Shown piece by piece: positions 1 through 8,991 of a stretch of 64,000 bases of DNA. How positions within the stretch are numbered: the first letter of the stretch is position 1; every line of letters starts with the position of its first letter. The position numbers and the translations under genes are program-made. The notes beneath the pieces were generated by a model. That model did not search any database. It was given only the letters and a program-made list of their open reading frames with translations, and was not told the DNA's origin. The DNA lies in the NCBI RefSeq assembly GCF_000153325.1, contig NZ_CH724141.1, forward strand, positions 665,823 through 729,822, written 5' to 3'. The stretch comes from Photobacterium sp. SKA34. Its GTDB lineage: Bacteria; Pseudomonadota; Gammaproteobacteria; Enterobacterales; Vibrionaceae.

Positions 1-155
1 TCAGGTTTCATCGCATAAGCGAGTGCTTTAGCTTCAAGTGTATGTTCAGGTAAATAACCCGATGCGCCACGATGGGCAATAACAAGCGGATTTGCAATCA
101 CCCCTGCTGATAAACTAAGTGCTAAAAAAGTTAAGCCTGCTGAGATTTTTTTCAT
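1..155 (-). CDS. glpQ: Glycerophosphodiester phosphodiesterase GlpQ, N-terminal part (cut by window edge)
   Basis: Only the first 51 codons are in the window; the rest lies before base 1. The product begins with a Sec signal peptide (MKKISAGLTFLALSLSAGVIA) followed at once by HRGASGYLPEHT, the N-terminal active-site signature of periplasmic GP-PDE enzymes (HRG...PEHT). These release glycerol-3-phosphate from glycerophosphodiesters in the periplasm. It lies directly downstream of glpT on the same strand, 47 bases after its stop, the usual glpTQ arrangement in which GlpT imports the product of GlpQ. A hairpin sits in the gap. Family identity is secure despite truncation. Confidence 0.9.
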   Translation of the reverse strand, partial: MKKISAGLTFLALSLSAGVIANPLVIAHRGASGYLPEHTLEAKALAYAMKP

Positions 156-175
156 CTTATATCCTTGATAAATAG

Positions 176-196
176 TGAGGGGCCATCCACCCCTCA
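176..196 (-). terminator. Intercistronic hairpin between glpT and glpQ
   Basis: A perfect 7-bp stem (TGAGGGG at 176-182, CCCCTCA at 190-196) with a 7-base loop sits just after the glpT stop. No long U-run follows on the minus strand, so partial attenuation or mRNA stabilisation is more likely than full termination. Confidence 0.45.
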
Positions 197-202
197 ATAC
201 GG

Positions 203-1591
203 TTATTGTGCTAATGCTGCTTTTTCTTTTGCTTTACGTTCATGCATTGCTCGTTCACCTAATAGTGCATAAATAAAGCACACAATAGATGTCACACAAG
301 AACCAACCAGAATAATAAAGCCACCATCCCAACCATAAAGATCAACGGTATAACCAAGTACAGCGTTTGCCGCAACCGCACCACCAAGATAACCAAATAG
401 ACCCGTTAAACCTGCCGCAGTACCTGCTGCTTTCTTAGGAGCAAGCTCAAGCGCATATAAACCAATTAACATCACTGGCCCATAAATTAAAAAGCCAATA
501 GCAATAAGCGCTAACATATCAATGGTTGGATTACCCGCAGGGTTAAACCAGTAAACCAATACCGCCAGCGTTACTAGGACCATAAACAAAATACCGGCAG
601 GTGCACGACGTCCTTTAAATAACTTATCGGAAATCCAACCACACAATAAGGTGCCAGGAATACCTGCCCACTCATATAAGAAGTAAGCCCATGATGTTTT
701 ATCAACAGAAAAACCTTTCGCTTCTTTTAGATATACTGGCGCCCAATCTAGCACTCCGTAGCGGATCAGATAAACAAAGGCATTAGCAATCGCAATAGAC
801 CAAAGTAGCTTGTTATTAAAGATATACTTAAAGAAAATTTCTTTCGCCGTCATTTCCGTTTCGAACGACTTATCGTAACCATCAGGGTAATCATCTTTAT
901 ATTCTTCGATTGGTGGTAAACCACATGACTGAGGCGTATCACGCACGGTTAACCAAACAAAAAATGCGACTAGCAGAGCAAAAAGGGCAGGGACATAAAA
1001 AGCAGTACGCCAGTCGTCATTAAATGCCCAAAGGCCAAGAATAAACATGGGGCCGATTAAGCCGCCACCCACGTTATGAGCAACATTCCACACCGACACT
1101 ATTTCGCCGCGTTCTTTACGAGACCACCAATGCACCATGGTACGTCCACACGCAGGCCACCCCATTCCTTGGAACCAACCATTTAGAAATAATAAGATGA
1201 ACATAGCAGCCACACTACCCGTTGCCCATGGCATAAAGCCAAAGCAGAGCATGACTAACGAAGACATAACCAGTCCAGCCGTTAAAAAGTATCTTGGGTT
1301 AGAACGGTCTGAAACATTCCCCATTAAGAACTTCGATAAACCATAAGCAATAGACACCGCAGCCAAAGCAACACCAAGCTCTCCGCGGCTGAAGCCTTCA
1401 TCAATTAAATATGGCATCGCCAAACTAAAGTTCTTACGGACAAGGTAATAACCTGCATAGCCGAAGAAAATGCCGAAAAATAACTGCCATCGTAGGCGAG
1501 AATAGGTGCTATCGACCTTACTATTTGATAAAGGTGCGATATGCGCCTTCGGTTTGAACATTCCAAACATCAGAGCCTCATTGTTATCCAT
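203..1591 (-). CDS. glpT: Glycerol-3-phosphate transporter (MFS, GlpT)
   Basis: A 462-residue major facilitator protein of the organophosphate:phosphate antiporter family, expected to exchange inner phosphate for external glycerol-3-phosphate across the inner membrane. The N-terminal [20 protein letters not shown], the segment [19 protein letters not shown] and the charged central loop before KEIFFKYIF are typical of GlpT; length matches the family (about 450 residues). Twelve hydrophobic segments are visible. It is first in a glpTQ operon. A palindrome that could bind GlpR lies 20 bases upstream of the start. UhpT and PgtP are relatives, but the glpQ neighbour favours GlpT. Confidence 0.93.
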   Translation of the reverse strand: MDNNEALMFGMFKPKAHIAPLSNSKVDSTYSRLRWQLFFGIFFGYAGYYLVRKNFSLAMPYLIDEGFSRGELGVALAAVSIAYGLSKFLMGNVSDRSNPRYFLTAGLVMSSLVMLCFGFMPWATGSVAAMFILLFLNGWFQGMGWPACGRTMVHWWSRKERGEIVSVWNVAHNVGGGLIGPMFILGLWAFNDDWRTAFYVPALFALLVAFFVWLTVRDTPQSCGLPPIEEYKDDYPDGYDKSFETEMTAKEIFFKYIFNNKLLWSIAIANAFVYLIRYGVLDWAPVYLKEAKGFSVDKTSWAYFLYEWAGIPGTLLCGWISDKLFKGRRAPAGILFMVLVTLAVLVYWFNPAGNPTIDMLALIAIGFLIYGPVMLIGLYALELAPKKAAGTAAGLTGLFGYLGGAVAANAVLGYTVDLYGWDGGFIILVGSCVTSIVCFIYALLGERAMHERKAKEKAALAQ

Positions 1592-1611
1592 ACATCATTA
1601 AAAACGAACAT

Positions 1612-1629
1612 TTTCGCTCATAAGCGAAA
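1612..1629. promoter_or_regulatory. Candidate GlpR operator upstream of glpT
   Basis: The palindrome TTTCGCT-CATA-AGCGAAA has TTCG cores spaced like GlpR operators (YTCG half-sites). A further half-site-like CGAACATT lies next to it at about 1604-1611. GlpR control of glpTQ is known in enterobacteria; assignment here is inference from motif and position. Confidence 0.45.
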
Positions 1630-1850
1630 TTTTGGTGAATTCTATGGACATCAAATTAAATTTCTGTGACAAAGGTTTAGTTAGTGTTAATAAATTGAAT
1701 ATCTGACCAGATAAATATACTCAACAGGAACAGAATCACGCTTTCAACAAATAGAGTAATCATAGCTACTCTGTTGATAACGAAAAATATCGCTCATAAA
1801 ACAATCAAAGGCGTGGGATAGAAGTTGTATTTCAGGAAATAGATGAACAA

Positions 1851-1898
1851 GAGAAAGAGAAAGAGAAAGAGAAAGAGAAAGAGAAAGAGAAAGAGAAA
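1851..1898. repeat. Hexanucleotide microsatellite, (GAGAAA)x8
   Basis: Eight uninterrupted copies of GAGAAA (48 bases), about 260 bases upstream of the glpT start. It is pure purine on one strand. Such tracts change length by slippage; here it is non-coding, so any effect would be on spacing or DNA structure. Confidence 0.95.
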
Positions 1899-2010
1899 AC
1901 GATACGATAGAAATCAGAATAATAAATAAAGTTAGTGTTCACATAATAGAATAAAGCGATAACAGTAAATGTAATTATCGCTTCGTAACATATCAAGACG
2001 TAAGTAAATG

Positions 2011-2884
2011 TTAATAGGCTTTAATATCAAATTTAAGTAGCAATCTTGGCAATACATCATCTAAATTTTGCACATCATCATCCTTCAACTCAATTAAATT
2101 AAATTAAAACCATATTTTTATAGAGATCTTGTTTAATTTTCTTTCTATGTGCATATTTCGGATCATCTTCCAATCCCCAAAATTCGATATATACCTTGCC
2201 TGTCGGTAAATAGAAATCACAGTACAGATCTTCTTCAATCGGTAATTTACGCTCATAAGCATGAACGATGCCTGCCATATATAACCAATTATCGATCAGC
2301 ATCTCAGCTTTTGAACGCACATAGTGCCCGTCTGCGGCGCGGTGTTTTGCCTCAAATTTCTGACGAAAATTCGAGACAGAATTATCGGTGCTTTTCGCTT
2401 CAGCATTCGCTCATGTAATTTAATTTACGGAATGAATGAGACTCTTATTTTTTAACACGCTATCGTCCCAGACCACATAAGGTACGCCCGTTCGGAAATC
2501 TTCTTTTTGAACACCACCAAGACGAAGCCCTGAATTATTGACTTTCCAACCTTTGACTGCTTTATTAATCCAGCCTAACTCATCTAAAATCTGATTAATT
2601 TTATCCGAGGTTAAATTGAAATGGATGCTGATTTGTGTCACTGATAACTTTTTTCCTTCAAACTTAAATTGTTCAACAGTCTCTAATGAATCAGGCCACA
2701 CAATGTATTGTCCAAACTTAGACGATTGTTTGTATTCACCTTGTGCTTTTTTGCCAACTTCTGTTAAATGCCATTCAGCGTTATCTCGAATAATATAGCC
2801 AGCATCGGCTAATTGATTAAACAACTATTTTGCGACAATACCACGTGCTTTAGCCAACTGTGAGGTTGGAATTTTAATCGTCAT
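2011..2884 (-). pseudogene. Decayed gene for a hypothetical protein with a nuclease-like C-terminus
   Basis: Reading from ATG at 2884 (MTIKIPTSQLAKARGIVAK) there is a TAG at 2825-2827, then about 134 open codons, a TAA (2420-2422) and TGA (2411-2413), then over 100 open codons in the same frame, and finally a frameshift in an A/T run near 2100 after which the tail LIELKDDDVQNLDDVLPR reads to a stop at 2011. The pieces form one coherent protein of about 290 residues. The C-terminal part has E (SKAEMLIDNWL), D (YCDFYLP), IEFW and a KK-rich helix, the spacing of a PD-(D/E)XK/Vsr-like fold; that is an inference. I do not recognise a named family. At least four lesions make it a clear pseudogene. 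Confidence 0.75.
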
Positions 2885-3203
2885 GTAAGGCTCTCTTAGT
2901 AACCTGTCACCTGGTGATATTAACTTTATTAACACTAAGTTATATACATAAAAAAGTTAATACAATGCATAAAAACCCTTCACAAAATAAGATGTATCTC
3001 TGATTTTATCAACACATAAACAGCAGTATAAAAAGATGAGGGCATCCCTAGTGGCAATGCCGCTGGTGAGGTATATGACAGTTAGGCTTTAGAGTATGCC
3101 TAAATTTGAAAAAAACATGAATCACAATTATTTAGGTTGACTGATAATTGAAGATTCATCAAAATGAATTTAGATAAATATTTAGAATGGATACTAGTTT
3201 TTC
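2885..3203. other. Intergenic region, nothing recognised
   Basis: AT-rich DNA between the decayed gene and the glycosyltransferase. I see no gene, RNA or strong terminator; the glycosyltransferase lacks a good Shine-Dalgarno sequence. Confidence 0.4.
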
Positions 3204-4205
3204 ATGCTTAAAAAGTTTATATCTAGCATATTAAATAGAAGGGTAAATAAATTATCATCTATAAATAGCCTTCCAGAAAAACCGAATGTATTTATTAATG
3301 CCACATTTCAGATAGGTGATTACTTCGCAATGTCACCTATAATTGAAGCTGTTAAAGCCAAGTGGCCAGAAGCCAATATGGTTGTTTTATGTACGAAGAA
3401 AAATGCAGATGTTGTAAAATATGATACTAGGGTTAATTACATTTGCTTACCAAAAGAAAGGGAATGGTATAAATACCCTACGATATTAAAAGAGAAGATC
3501 AATTGTAATGTAGATTTACTAATAGAAGTGTCTTCTATAGAAAAACCATACCGGAGTATCGTCGGATTTACATTAAAGCCCGACTTAACTATCGGTCACG
3601 ATTGTTACAAACATAGTTGTATACAGAACCCACCTATACAATTAGATAACGATAACATAAGTAAGCCTGAATGCTGGTCAAAACTAATGGCTGCATATGG
3701 TTTTGCTCAGCCCCCTGCTCTGTTTAAGGTTTTTGATAAAGAAAACGATAAAATGGAAATGCTGATTAATAGTAAAAACCTTAAAGACTATTTGATTTTT
3801 AATCCATTTGCTTCTCGTAACAGTAGATCACTAAATATAAAGAAGAGTATAGATATACTTACAAAATTAAAAAACGATGGATTTAATTGTGTATTTATTT
3901 TGCCTTCCTATATAAAAAATAAAGATGTATGGGAAAGTCAATTAGCGCCAGTTTCTAGTGTTTGCTGTGTGGATTCTATACAAGATGCTATCTATTTGAT
4001 TAAAAAATCAAAAGGCGTTATCTCTGTGGATACTGCGATAATTCACATAGCTAGTGCTTATAATATACCAACAATAGGTTTATTTAAGGAGTCACAACTT
4101 GAATGTAAGCTGTGGCATCCTCAGAGTTCAAAAAAACATGTAGGAGCATTAACCGGCAATGTTGAAGATATAATTAATAGTCGAATTTTCACTACTAATG
4201 AATAA
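3204..4205 (+). CDS. Glycosyltransferase family 9 (heptosyltransferase-like)
   Basis: A 333-residue GT-B protein of the ADP-heptose:LPS heptosyltransferase family. The N-terminal domain opens with INATFQIGDYFAMSPIIEAV, matching the family pattern (G-D--- --P-I-ALK), and the C-terminal domain has GVISVDTAIIHIASAYNIPT, the usual D-(T/S)--MH-A---- -P---L-G nucleotide-sugar site. Members add sugars to lipopolysaccharide or capsule precursors at the inner membrane. It stands alone rather than in an LPS cluster, and it is more AT-rich than its neighbours, suggesting acquisition. The acceptor cannot be told. The start is the first ATG; no clear ribosome binding site precedes it. Confidence 0.8.
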   Translation: MLKKFISSILNRRVNKLSSINSLPEKPNVFINATFQIGDYFAMSPIIEAVKAKWPEANMVVLCTKKNADVVKYDTRVNYICLPKEREWYKYPTILKEKINCNVDLLIEVSSIEKPYRSIVGFTLKPDLTIGHDCYKHSCIQNPPIQLDNDNISKPECWSKLMAAYGFAQPPALFKVFDKENDKMEMLINSKNLKDYLIFNPFASRNSRSLNIKKSIDILTKLKNDGFNCVFILPSYIKNKDVWESQLAPVSSVCCVDSIQDAIYLIKKSKGVISVDTAIIHIASAYNIPTIGLFKESQLECKLWHPQSSKKHVGALTGNVEDIINSRIFTTNE

Positions 4206-4258
4206 TCTAGTTAAGCTATGTATCTCAATATAACATTGTTATAACACATGTAATTTAT

Positions 4259-4294
4259 AAACCGATTAAGCGCTCTCAAGTTATGAATCGGTTT
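4259..4294 (+). terminator. Inverted repeat after the glycosyltransferase
   Basis: Nine-bp stem (AAACCGATT / AATCGGTTT) with an 18-base loop, about 55 bases after the stop. The loop is long and the U-run poor, so terminator function is tentative. Confidence 0.4.
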
Positions 4295-4503
4295 ACCATT
4301 TCTTCAATACTCATTGAATTTTTCATAAAAAGCGATTCAATCCCATCGTTCAAACCCACGACATATCATCAAAAGACGGCCACATGTCTAAGCAACGTAG
4401 CACTCATCAATCGTTTTACTTTAGGGGTCTCATATTTGCTAAAATATAAACATATATTTGACACATATCGCCCATCTCTAATCTTGATTAAGGATGCTAC
4501 GTG

Positions 4504-4884
4504 ATGAAAAAACTTCTTTTTACTGTACTCTCTTTTTTACTATTTTCAGCTCCATCATTCGCTGCATATACAAACTATACAGTGTTAAACAGTGCGCTAG
4601 GTACTGTTGACCTTGTTTTAGAAAAACCATTTTGTGAATAGCACTTTCTCGGCGAGATACAACCTTCTGAATTAAGGCAGGATAACGTAACCAGAGGAAT
4701 TTGCATGCTTGCAAGGATAAATGGAGCGATCCATATGGATGATAGTGTTGTAGCCCACTTAAAATACAGATCACCTGGTACAACATATGGTCAATTCATT
4801 GTTATAACAAAACAAGAAGATGGTAAGTGGAGCGGGAAAATAATGCCGTTCGATGATTTTGATAGGTTTCCAGACCCAAAATAG
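4504..4884 (+). pseudogene. Small secreted protein gene with an in-frame amber codon
   Basis: ATG at 4504 opens a signal peptide (MKKLLFTVLSFLLFSAPSFA) and a mature part starting AYTNYTVLNSALGTV. Codon 46 is TAG (4639-4641). The same frame then stays open for 80 codons (HFLGEIQPSELRQDNVTRG... to ...FDDFDRFPDPK) and ends in TAG at 4882-4884, giving a 126-residue secreted protein if the amber codon were sense. The continuous downstream frame and sensible composition (KQEDGKWSGKIMPFDDF) show it is one gene with a single nonsense change. Family not recognised. Confidence 0.65.
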
Positions 4885-4982
4885 ATCAAATATTAATAAC
4901 TAAATAATGTTTAATATAGCATCAAAAAATGCAATTAAAGGGCCCACACAAAAGCCAGCATATACCATTTTAAAATTAATAG

Positions 4983-5882
4983 TTAATTAAGTCGCTCTGA
5001 GCTTTCTATCTTCTCTTTCATAAAATCAATAAAGCATCGGATCTTTAATGAAACATAACGATTGTTAGTATAAATAGCATGAAAAGGTAATGGTTGAGTT
5101 TTATAAGACGGCATTAACTGTTTTATTCGACCAGCGTTTATTTCATTTTCTACCATCCAAACAGGTAATAACGCAATGCCAACACCATCAAGTACAGAGC
5201 GTAAAATAGCATCACAACTATCGCTCTTAAAATTGCCACTTACCGAGACTGATTTTTTGATCTTTTTATTATAAAAATTCCAATTATTCATGGTCGAAGA
5301 AAGGGAATAAATAATGCAATTATGTTGATTAAGATCTTCTGGTGTTACGGGCTCTCCGTATTTCGCAATATAAGCGGAAGAGGCAACGAGAATATTAGGG
5401 TTATCAAATAAATGTCTCGCTATTAATGAAGAGTCTTCTAATTCTCTGGCTCGAATTGCAACATCAACACCTTCACTAATAATATCGACATGTTTATCAC
5501 TTAACGTTAAATCCACGCTTATATCAGGATAACGCGCTAAAAACTCAGAAATAATAGGCGCAATAAAAATATTACCGAAGGTAATAGGTGCTGCGATTTT
5601 AATTACCCCTTGAGGTAATGCTCGATGTGCTCGCACATTAGATTCCGCCTCATCTAATTCACTGATAATAGCAACACATCGTTCATAATATTCAGCGCCA
5701 ACCTCAGTTAAAGCAAGGTCTCGACTGCTTCGTGTCAACAATTTACCTTCTAGCTTATGCTCCAACGCAGCTATTTTTTTACTTATTGTTGCTTGAGTTG
5801 TATTTTGCTCACGCGCAGTAGCAGAAAAGCTCTCGGTTTGTACAACACGAATAAAGGCTCGCATTGCGCCTAATTGATCCAT
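4983..5882 (-). CDS. LysR-family transcriptional regulator
   Basis: A 299-residue LTTR. Residues 1-60 form the winged helix-turn-helix (MDQLGAMRAFIRVVQTESFS, then AREQNTTQATISKKIAALE), and the rest is the periplasmic-binding-like effector domain (GVIKIAAPITFGNIFIAP...). It is transcribed divergently from an Old Yellow Enzyme with 229 bases between the starts, the classic LTTR layout, so it probably controls that enzyme and itself. Palindromic LTTR-like sites lie in the gap. It resembles regulators of reactive-electrophile or quinone responses, but the inducer is unknown. Confidence 0.9.
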   Translation of the reverse strand: MDQLGAMRAFIRVVQTESFSATAREQNTTQATISKKIAALEHKLEGKLLTRSSRDLALTEVGAEYYERCVAIISELDEAESNVRAHRALPQGVIKIAAPITFGNIFIAPIISEFLARYPDISVDLTLSDKHVDIISEGVDVAIRARELEDSSLIARHLFDNPNILVASSAYIAKYGEPVTPEDLNQHNCIIYSLSSTMNNWNFYNKKIKKSVSVSGNFKSDSCDAILRSVLDGVGIALLPVWMVENEINAGRIKQLMPSYKTQPLPFHAIYTNNRYVSLKIRCFIDFMKEKIESSERLN

Positions 5883-5950
5883 TGCCTACCCCATGCATTA
5901 AACCCTTATTCAAGATAAAGACATAATGGCACATTTCCTGACTCTTTTGC

Positions 5951-6005
5951 ATTCTAAAATGGAATAGATGGTATTCATTTTATCGGTCTGACATTCCATT
6001 TTGTG
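5951..6005. promoter_or_regulatory. Candidate LysR operator between regulator and OYE gene
   Basis: ATTC-N7-GAAT (5951-5965) fits the T-N11-A rule. It overlaps a larger inverted repeat, TAAAATGGAATA (5955-5966) against TATTCATTTTA (5972-5982), and a third similar half-site, ACATTCCATTTTGTG, follows at 5991-6005. The arrangement suggests an activator and a repressor site for the divergent pair. Confidence 0.5.
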
Positions 6006-6111
6006 TCGGTATATAGTCACACCCTCACGCAGTAACCACACTAAATCATCACCCAACATAAAACCGATGTGCCTACTGTGAACCATATAAAAGCGAGAAA
6101 GGTAACCTGTA

Positions 6112-7149
6112 ATGACACAAGATATTTTATTTAGCCCCTATCAACTTAGTCAGGATCTGATCTTAAAAAATCGTATTGTTATGGCGCCAATGAGCCGATG
6201 CGTGGCGACAGACGATTTCATCCCAACACCTGAGATGGCTGACTATTATGCTCGTCGAGCCAGTACGGGATTGATCATTACTGAATGTACAATGATATCG
6301 CCAACCGCGCAGGGTTACCCTAATTCGCCCGCTATTTTTAACGAAGAACATGTTGCAGGCTGGAAGCAAGTTACACAAAAAGTGCATGAAAATGGCGGTA
6401 AAATATTTGCCCAATTATGGCATACAGGCCGAGTGTCACACCCTATTTACCTAAATGGAAACAAGCCATTAGCCCCTTCATCGGTTGGTCTTACAGGGCG
6501 TGTAAAGCGTACTGATAATTTACAGTATGAAGAGCCTAAAGAAATGACACCTTCTGATATTCAGACTGTAATCAACGATTTTGCGAAAGCCGCAAAATAT
6601 GCCAAAGAAGCAGGGTTTGATGGCGTTGAAATACATGCAGCTAATGGCTATTTATTAGATCAATTTCTACATTGGGATACGAATCGTCGTAACGATAATT
6701 GGGGACAAAACCCTGAAAATATGAGCCGTATTTTATTTGATGTCATCAATGCCGTTAAACAGCAAATTCAATTCGTGGGTGTACGCTTATCGCCTGTTGC
6801 TTATTTAAATATTGAACATGACGATCGCGATAAACCTGTTTTTGATTATGTATTAGAGCAGTTAAATCAATATGATTTGGCATACGTACATACAGGTATG
6901 TTTGATGATAGTTATCAAGATCATTTAAAAAGAACTGTTACACAATATATTCGTCAACATTATCATGGCAGCGTTATTGCCTGCGGCGGCTATAACTCAG
7001 AGAGTGCGAGAGAGGCACTATTAAATAACGATGCTGATTTAGTGGCTATCGGTCGCCCATTCATTGCTAACCCTGATTACGTTGAAAAAACACGTCAAAA
7101 CAATAATCTAACACCGTACGATGCAGGTATGTTAAATGTACTCTTCTGA
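6112..7149 (+). CDS. Alkene reductase, Old Yellow Enzyme family (NemA-like)
   Basis: A 345-residue FMN-dependent NAD(P)H:flavin oxidoreductase with a TIM barrel. It begins LFSPYQLSQDLILKNRIVMAPMSRC, the standard OYE N-terminus, carries GFDGVEIHAANGYLLDQF with the substrate-binding His/Asn pair (H-A-A-N), and ends with the flavin-phosphate site (ACGGYNSESA and DLVAIGRPFIANPD). Members reduce activated C=C bonds, nitro esters or N-ethylmaleimide in the cytoplasm. Length is slightly shorter than NemA (365). It is divergent from the LysR gene and probably induced by it. A shared terminator lies 70 bases downstream. The physiological substrate cannot be told. Confidence 0.88.
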   Translation: MTQDILFSPYQLSQDLILKNRIVMAPMSRCVATDDFIPTPEMADYYARRASTGLIITECTMISPTAQGYPNSPAIFNEEHVAGWKQVTQKVHENGGKIFAQLWHTGRVSHPIYLNGNKPLAPSSVGLTGRVKRTDNLQYEEPKEMTPSDIQTVINDFAKAAKYAKEAGFDGVEIHAANGYLLDQFLHWDTNRRNDNWGQNPENMSRILFDVINAVKQQIQFVGVRLSPVAYLNIEHDDRDKPVFDYVLEQLNQYDLAYVHTGMFDDSYQDHLKRTVTQYIRQHYHGSVIACGGYNSESAREALLNNDADLVAIGRPFIANPDYVEKTRQNNNLTPYDAGMLNVLF

Positions 7150-7218
7150 ATAATATCGGCAGCATAGTACACATAAAACACTAAACCGTTCATACCACCA
7201 GATTGACGACAAAAACAA

Positions 7219-7247
7219 AAAAGCCAGCACATAACATGCTGGCTTTT
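7219..7247. terminator. Bidirectional terminator between OYE gene and the zinc ABC operon
   Basis: Perfect 11-bp stem AAAAGCCAGCA / TGCTGGCTTTT with a 7-base loop. A-rich and T-rich flanks give U-tails in both directions, serving the convergent transcripts. Confidence 0.88.
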
Positions 7248-7254
7248 CGTTTAT

Positions 7255-7371
7255 TTAGCTATTGGCAAGCTTATAGCTTACCCATGCTTCAGCCCAATAT
7301 TGGCTTAAACCCGGTGCGTCGGTCACTGGAATCTCATCCGTATTTTGCTCTTCTAGAATGCAGACTGGTGT
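7255..7371 (-). pseudogene. Possible 38-codon gene tail downstream of the ABC permease
   Basis: After the permease stop (7372-7374) the same frame stays open for 38 codons (TPVCILEEQNTDEIPVTDAP, then GLSQYWAEAWVSYKLANS) and stops 8 bases before a strong terminator. There is no start codon or ribosome site. It reads like the C-terminus of a soluble protein and could be what is left of the last gene of the operon after an internal deletion. Short length makes chance possible. Confidence 0.3.
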
Positions 7372-8226
7372 TTAGATTCTATTTTCTGAACTATTAAGCG
7401 GCTGAACTGTACCTTTTTTAAAGAGTTTCAGGGTTTCTTTAAGCCCCAGTTGCAACGCTAAACAAATAGACGCGGTAACAACAATGGTTGCCCCTGACGG
7501 TAGGTTCATCTGGTAAGAGAAAATCAACCCCGTTAACGTAAAGCCAAGACACCATAAAATACTTTGGCACATCATGGATAACATGGATTTTGTATATTGA
7601 GCCGCCATATACGCAGGCATAGTTAGCAGCGCCATCACCAGTACAATACCCACCACTTTCACTAAGATCACGCTAGCAATTGCCACCAGCACTAATAATG
7701 ATAAGTACATGCGTTTTACTTTGACGCCTTTACTCTGCGCAAAATCAGCATCAAAAGACATCAAGACTAGCGAACGATAGTTATAAATCGTGTAGGCACC
7801 AATGATCAGGACACTGCCCCCCATTAGGTATAACGTCGAGACTGGAACGGTGAGAATGCTACCAAATAGGTAACTGCTTAAATCTGCGCTATACCCTGGC
7901 GTTAACGCCATTAAGATGATGCCGATTGCCATGCCTAACGACCAAATCAGACCGATAAAAATATCTAACTGCTCTAGTTTACGCTGACTTAGCGCCCCTA
8001 ATAACAAAGCATTAATCGAAGTAAACACCAAGGTTGTTGGCATTACCGCTGTACCTGCATAGAAAGCTAACCCCACACCGCCGTATGCCGTGTGAACAAT
8101 ACCACCAGAGAGAAAGACTAATCGATTGGTTACGACTAATACGCCAATAATGCCGGCAACAATGCTAACAAGCACTGCTGCAATTAATGCGTGTTGAATA
8201 AAGTTATATTGTAAGAGCTCGATCAT
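7372..8226 (-). CDS. Metal (zinc-type) ABC transporter permease
   Basis: A 284-residue inner-membrane permease of the ABC-3 (ZnuB/MntB) family with 7-9 hydrophobic segments, including LVVTNRLVFLSGGIVHTAYGG, the family's conserved cytoplasmic loop, and VGIVLVMALLTMPAYMAAQ. It overlaps the ATPase gene by four bases (ATGA), implying coupled translation. Together with the ATPase and the binding protein upstream it forms a complete high-affinity importer. Zinc rather than manganese is favoured by the Zur-like box, not by the permease sequence. Confidence 0.85.
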   Translation of the reverse strand: MIELLQYNFIQHALIAAVLVSIVAGIIGVLVVTNRLVFLSGGIVHTAYGGVGLAFYAGTAVMPTTLVFTSINALLLGALSQRKLEQLDIFIGLIWSLGMAIGIILMALTPGYSADLSSYLFGSILTVPVSTLYLMGGSVLIIGAYTIYNYRSLVLMSFDADFAQSKGVKVKRMYLSLLVLVAIASVILVKVVGIVLVMALLTMPAYMAAQYTKSMLSMMCQSILWCLGFTLTGLIFSYQMNLPSGATIVVTASICLALQLGLKETLKLFKKGTVQPLNSSENRI

Positions 8227-8981
8227 ACTAAAGCAGGACTTGGTTCGTTATTGGATGTGGTTGACTGAACAAGATCTTTAATAAAATGGCTGTTCACGCC
8301 GTATAAGTGTTGCAACATATCAGACGTTAATGCCTTACTCTGCTGCACTTTCATGGTTTGGTTTAGCCCTAAAATCACATCAATCTGATACTCTAAAATA
8401 CTCATGTCATGACTCACCACCAATACCGCAACATCTTTGGGCAGCGCTGATAGCAAGGCAAAAAATTGTGCCGTCATGCTTGGATCAACATTACTGGTTG
8501 GCTCATCAAGTATTAATAGCTTAGGTTGAGCAATTAACGCTCTAGCTACTAACACACGTTGACGCTGTCCGCCTGAAAGATCTTTAAACAGCGTATTCTC
8601 TATATGCTCGATATGCATTTGTTGTAATGCTTGGGTTAATAAGGCTGATAGCAATCTCTTATCTTTTAGCTGCTCAGCATTTGCCCCCATTAATACAACA
8701 TCTTTTACTGTGACAGGTAATATTGGATTCAATTTATATTGTTGAGGAACATACCCAATAAGCGCTGGATGGCGACCGGGATGGTCGCCAAACAGTGCTA
8801 GATTGCCCTGATAACCCGATAATATACCCAGTAGTAGTTTGACTAATGTCGTTTTACCACCGCCATTGGGTCCAAGTAATGCACAACGTTGACCTTCGTA
8901 AAGCTCGAAGTTTATATCAATTAATGCTTGATGGTTCTTATAAGCAAAACTGACATTCTGTACATCCACAATCTTTTTCAT
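8223..8981 (-). CDS. Metal ABC transporter ATP-binding protein
   Basis: A 252-residue ABC ATPase: Walker A GPNGGGKTT (about residue 38), signature LSGGQRQRVLVARALI (about 138), Walker B LLILDEPTSNVD and switch His in VVSHDM. It resembles ZnuC and related Zn/Mn importers in size and in the order of partners. It is the middle gene of the operon, 10 bases after the binding-protein gene and overlapping the permease gene by four bases. Confidence 0.88.
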   Translation of the reverse strand: MKKIVDVQNVSFAYKNHQALIDINFELYEGQRCALLGPNGGGKTTLVKLLLGILSGYQGNLALFGDHPGRHPALIGYVPQQYKLNPILPVTVKDVVLMGANAEQLKDKRLLSALLTQALQQMHIEHIENTLFKDLSGGQRQRVLVARALIAQPKLLILDEPTSNVDPSMTAQFFALLSALPKDVAVLVVSHDMSILEYQIDVILGLNQTMKVQQSKALTSDMLQHLYGVNSHFIKDLVQSTTSNNEPSPALV

Positions 8982-8991
8982 TTTTTAACTC

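Larger units (their letters stand above)
1592..2010. other. Intergenic region upstream of glpT
   Basis: No convincing gene. It holds the candidate GlpR palindrome, a second similar half-site near 1785-1800 and a hexanucleotide repeat at 1851-1898. A 28-codon Lys/Arg-rich reading frame (ATG at 1843) exists only because of the repeat and is not called. Confidence 0.5.

Noticed and set aside
1843-1930. Lys/Arg-repeat mini-protein encoded by the hexanucleotide tract
   Set aside because: The frame is a by-product of the repeat, has no ribosome site and no sensible downstream sequence.
4283-4504. 73-codon ORF before the small secreted protein
   Set aside because: Starts inside an inverted repeat, lacks a ribosome site and has no recognisable feature; probably chance.
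7203-7397. 64-codon plus-strand ORF downstream of the OYE gene
   Set aside because: Runs through a terminator hairpin and the permease 3' end; shadow frame.
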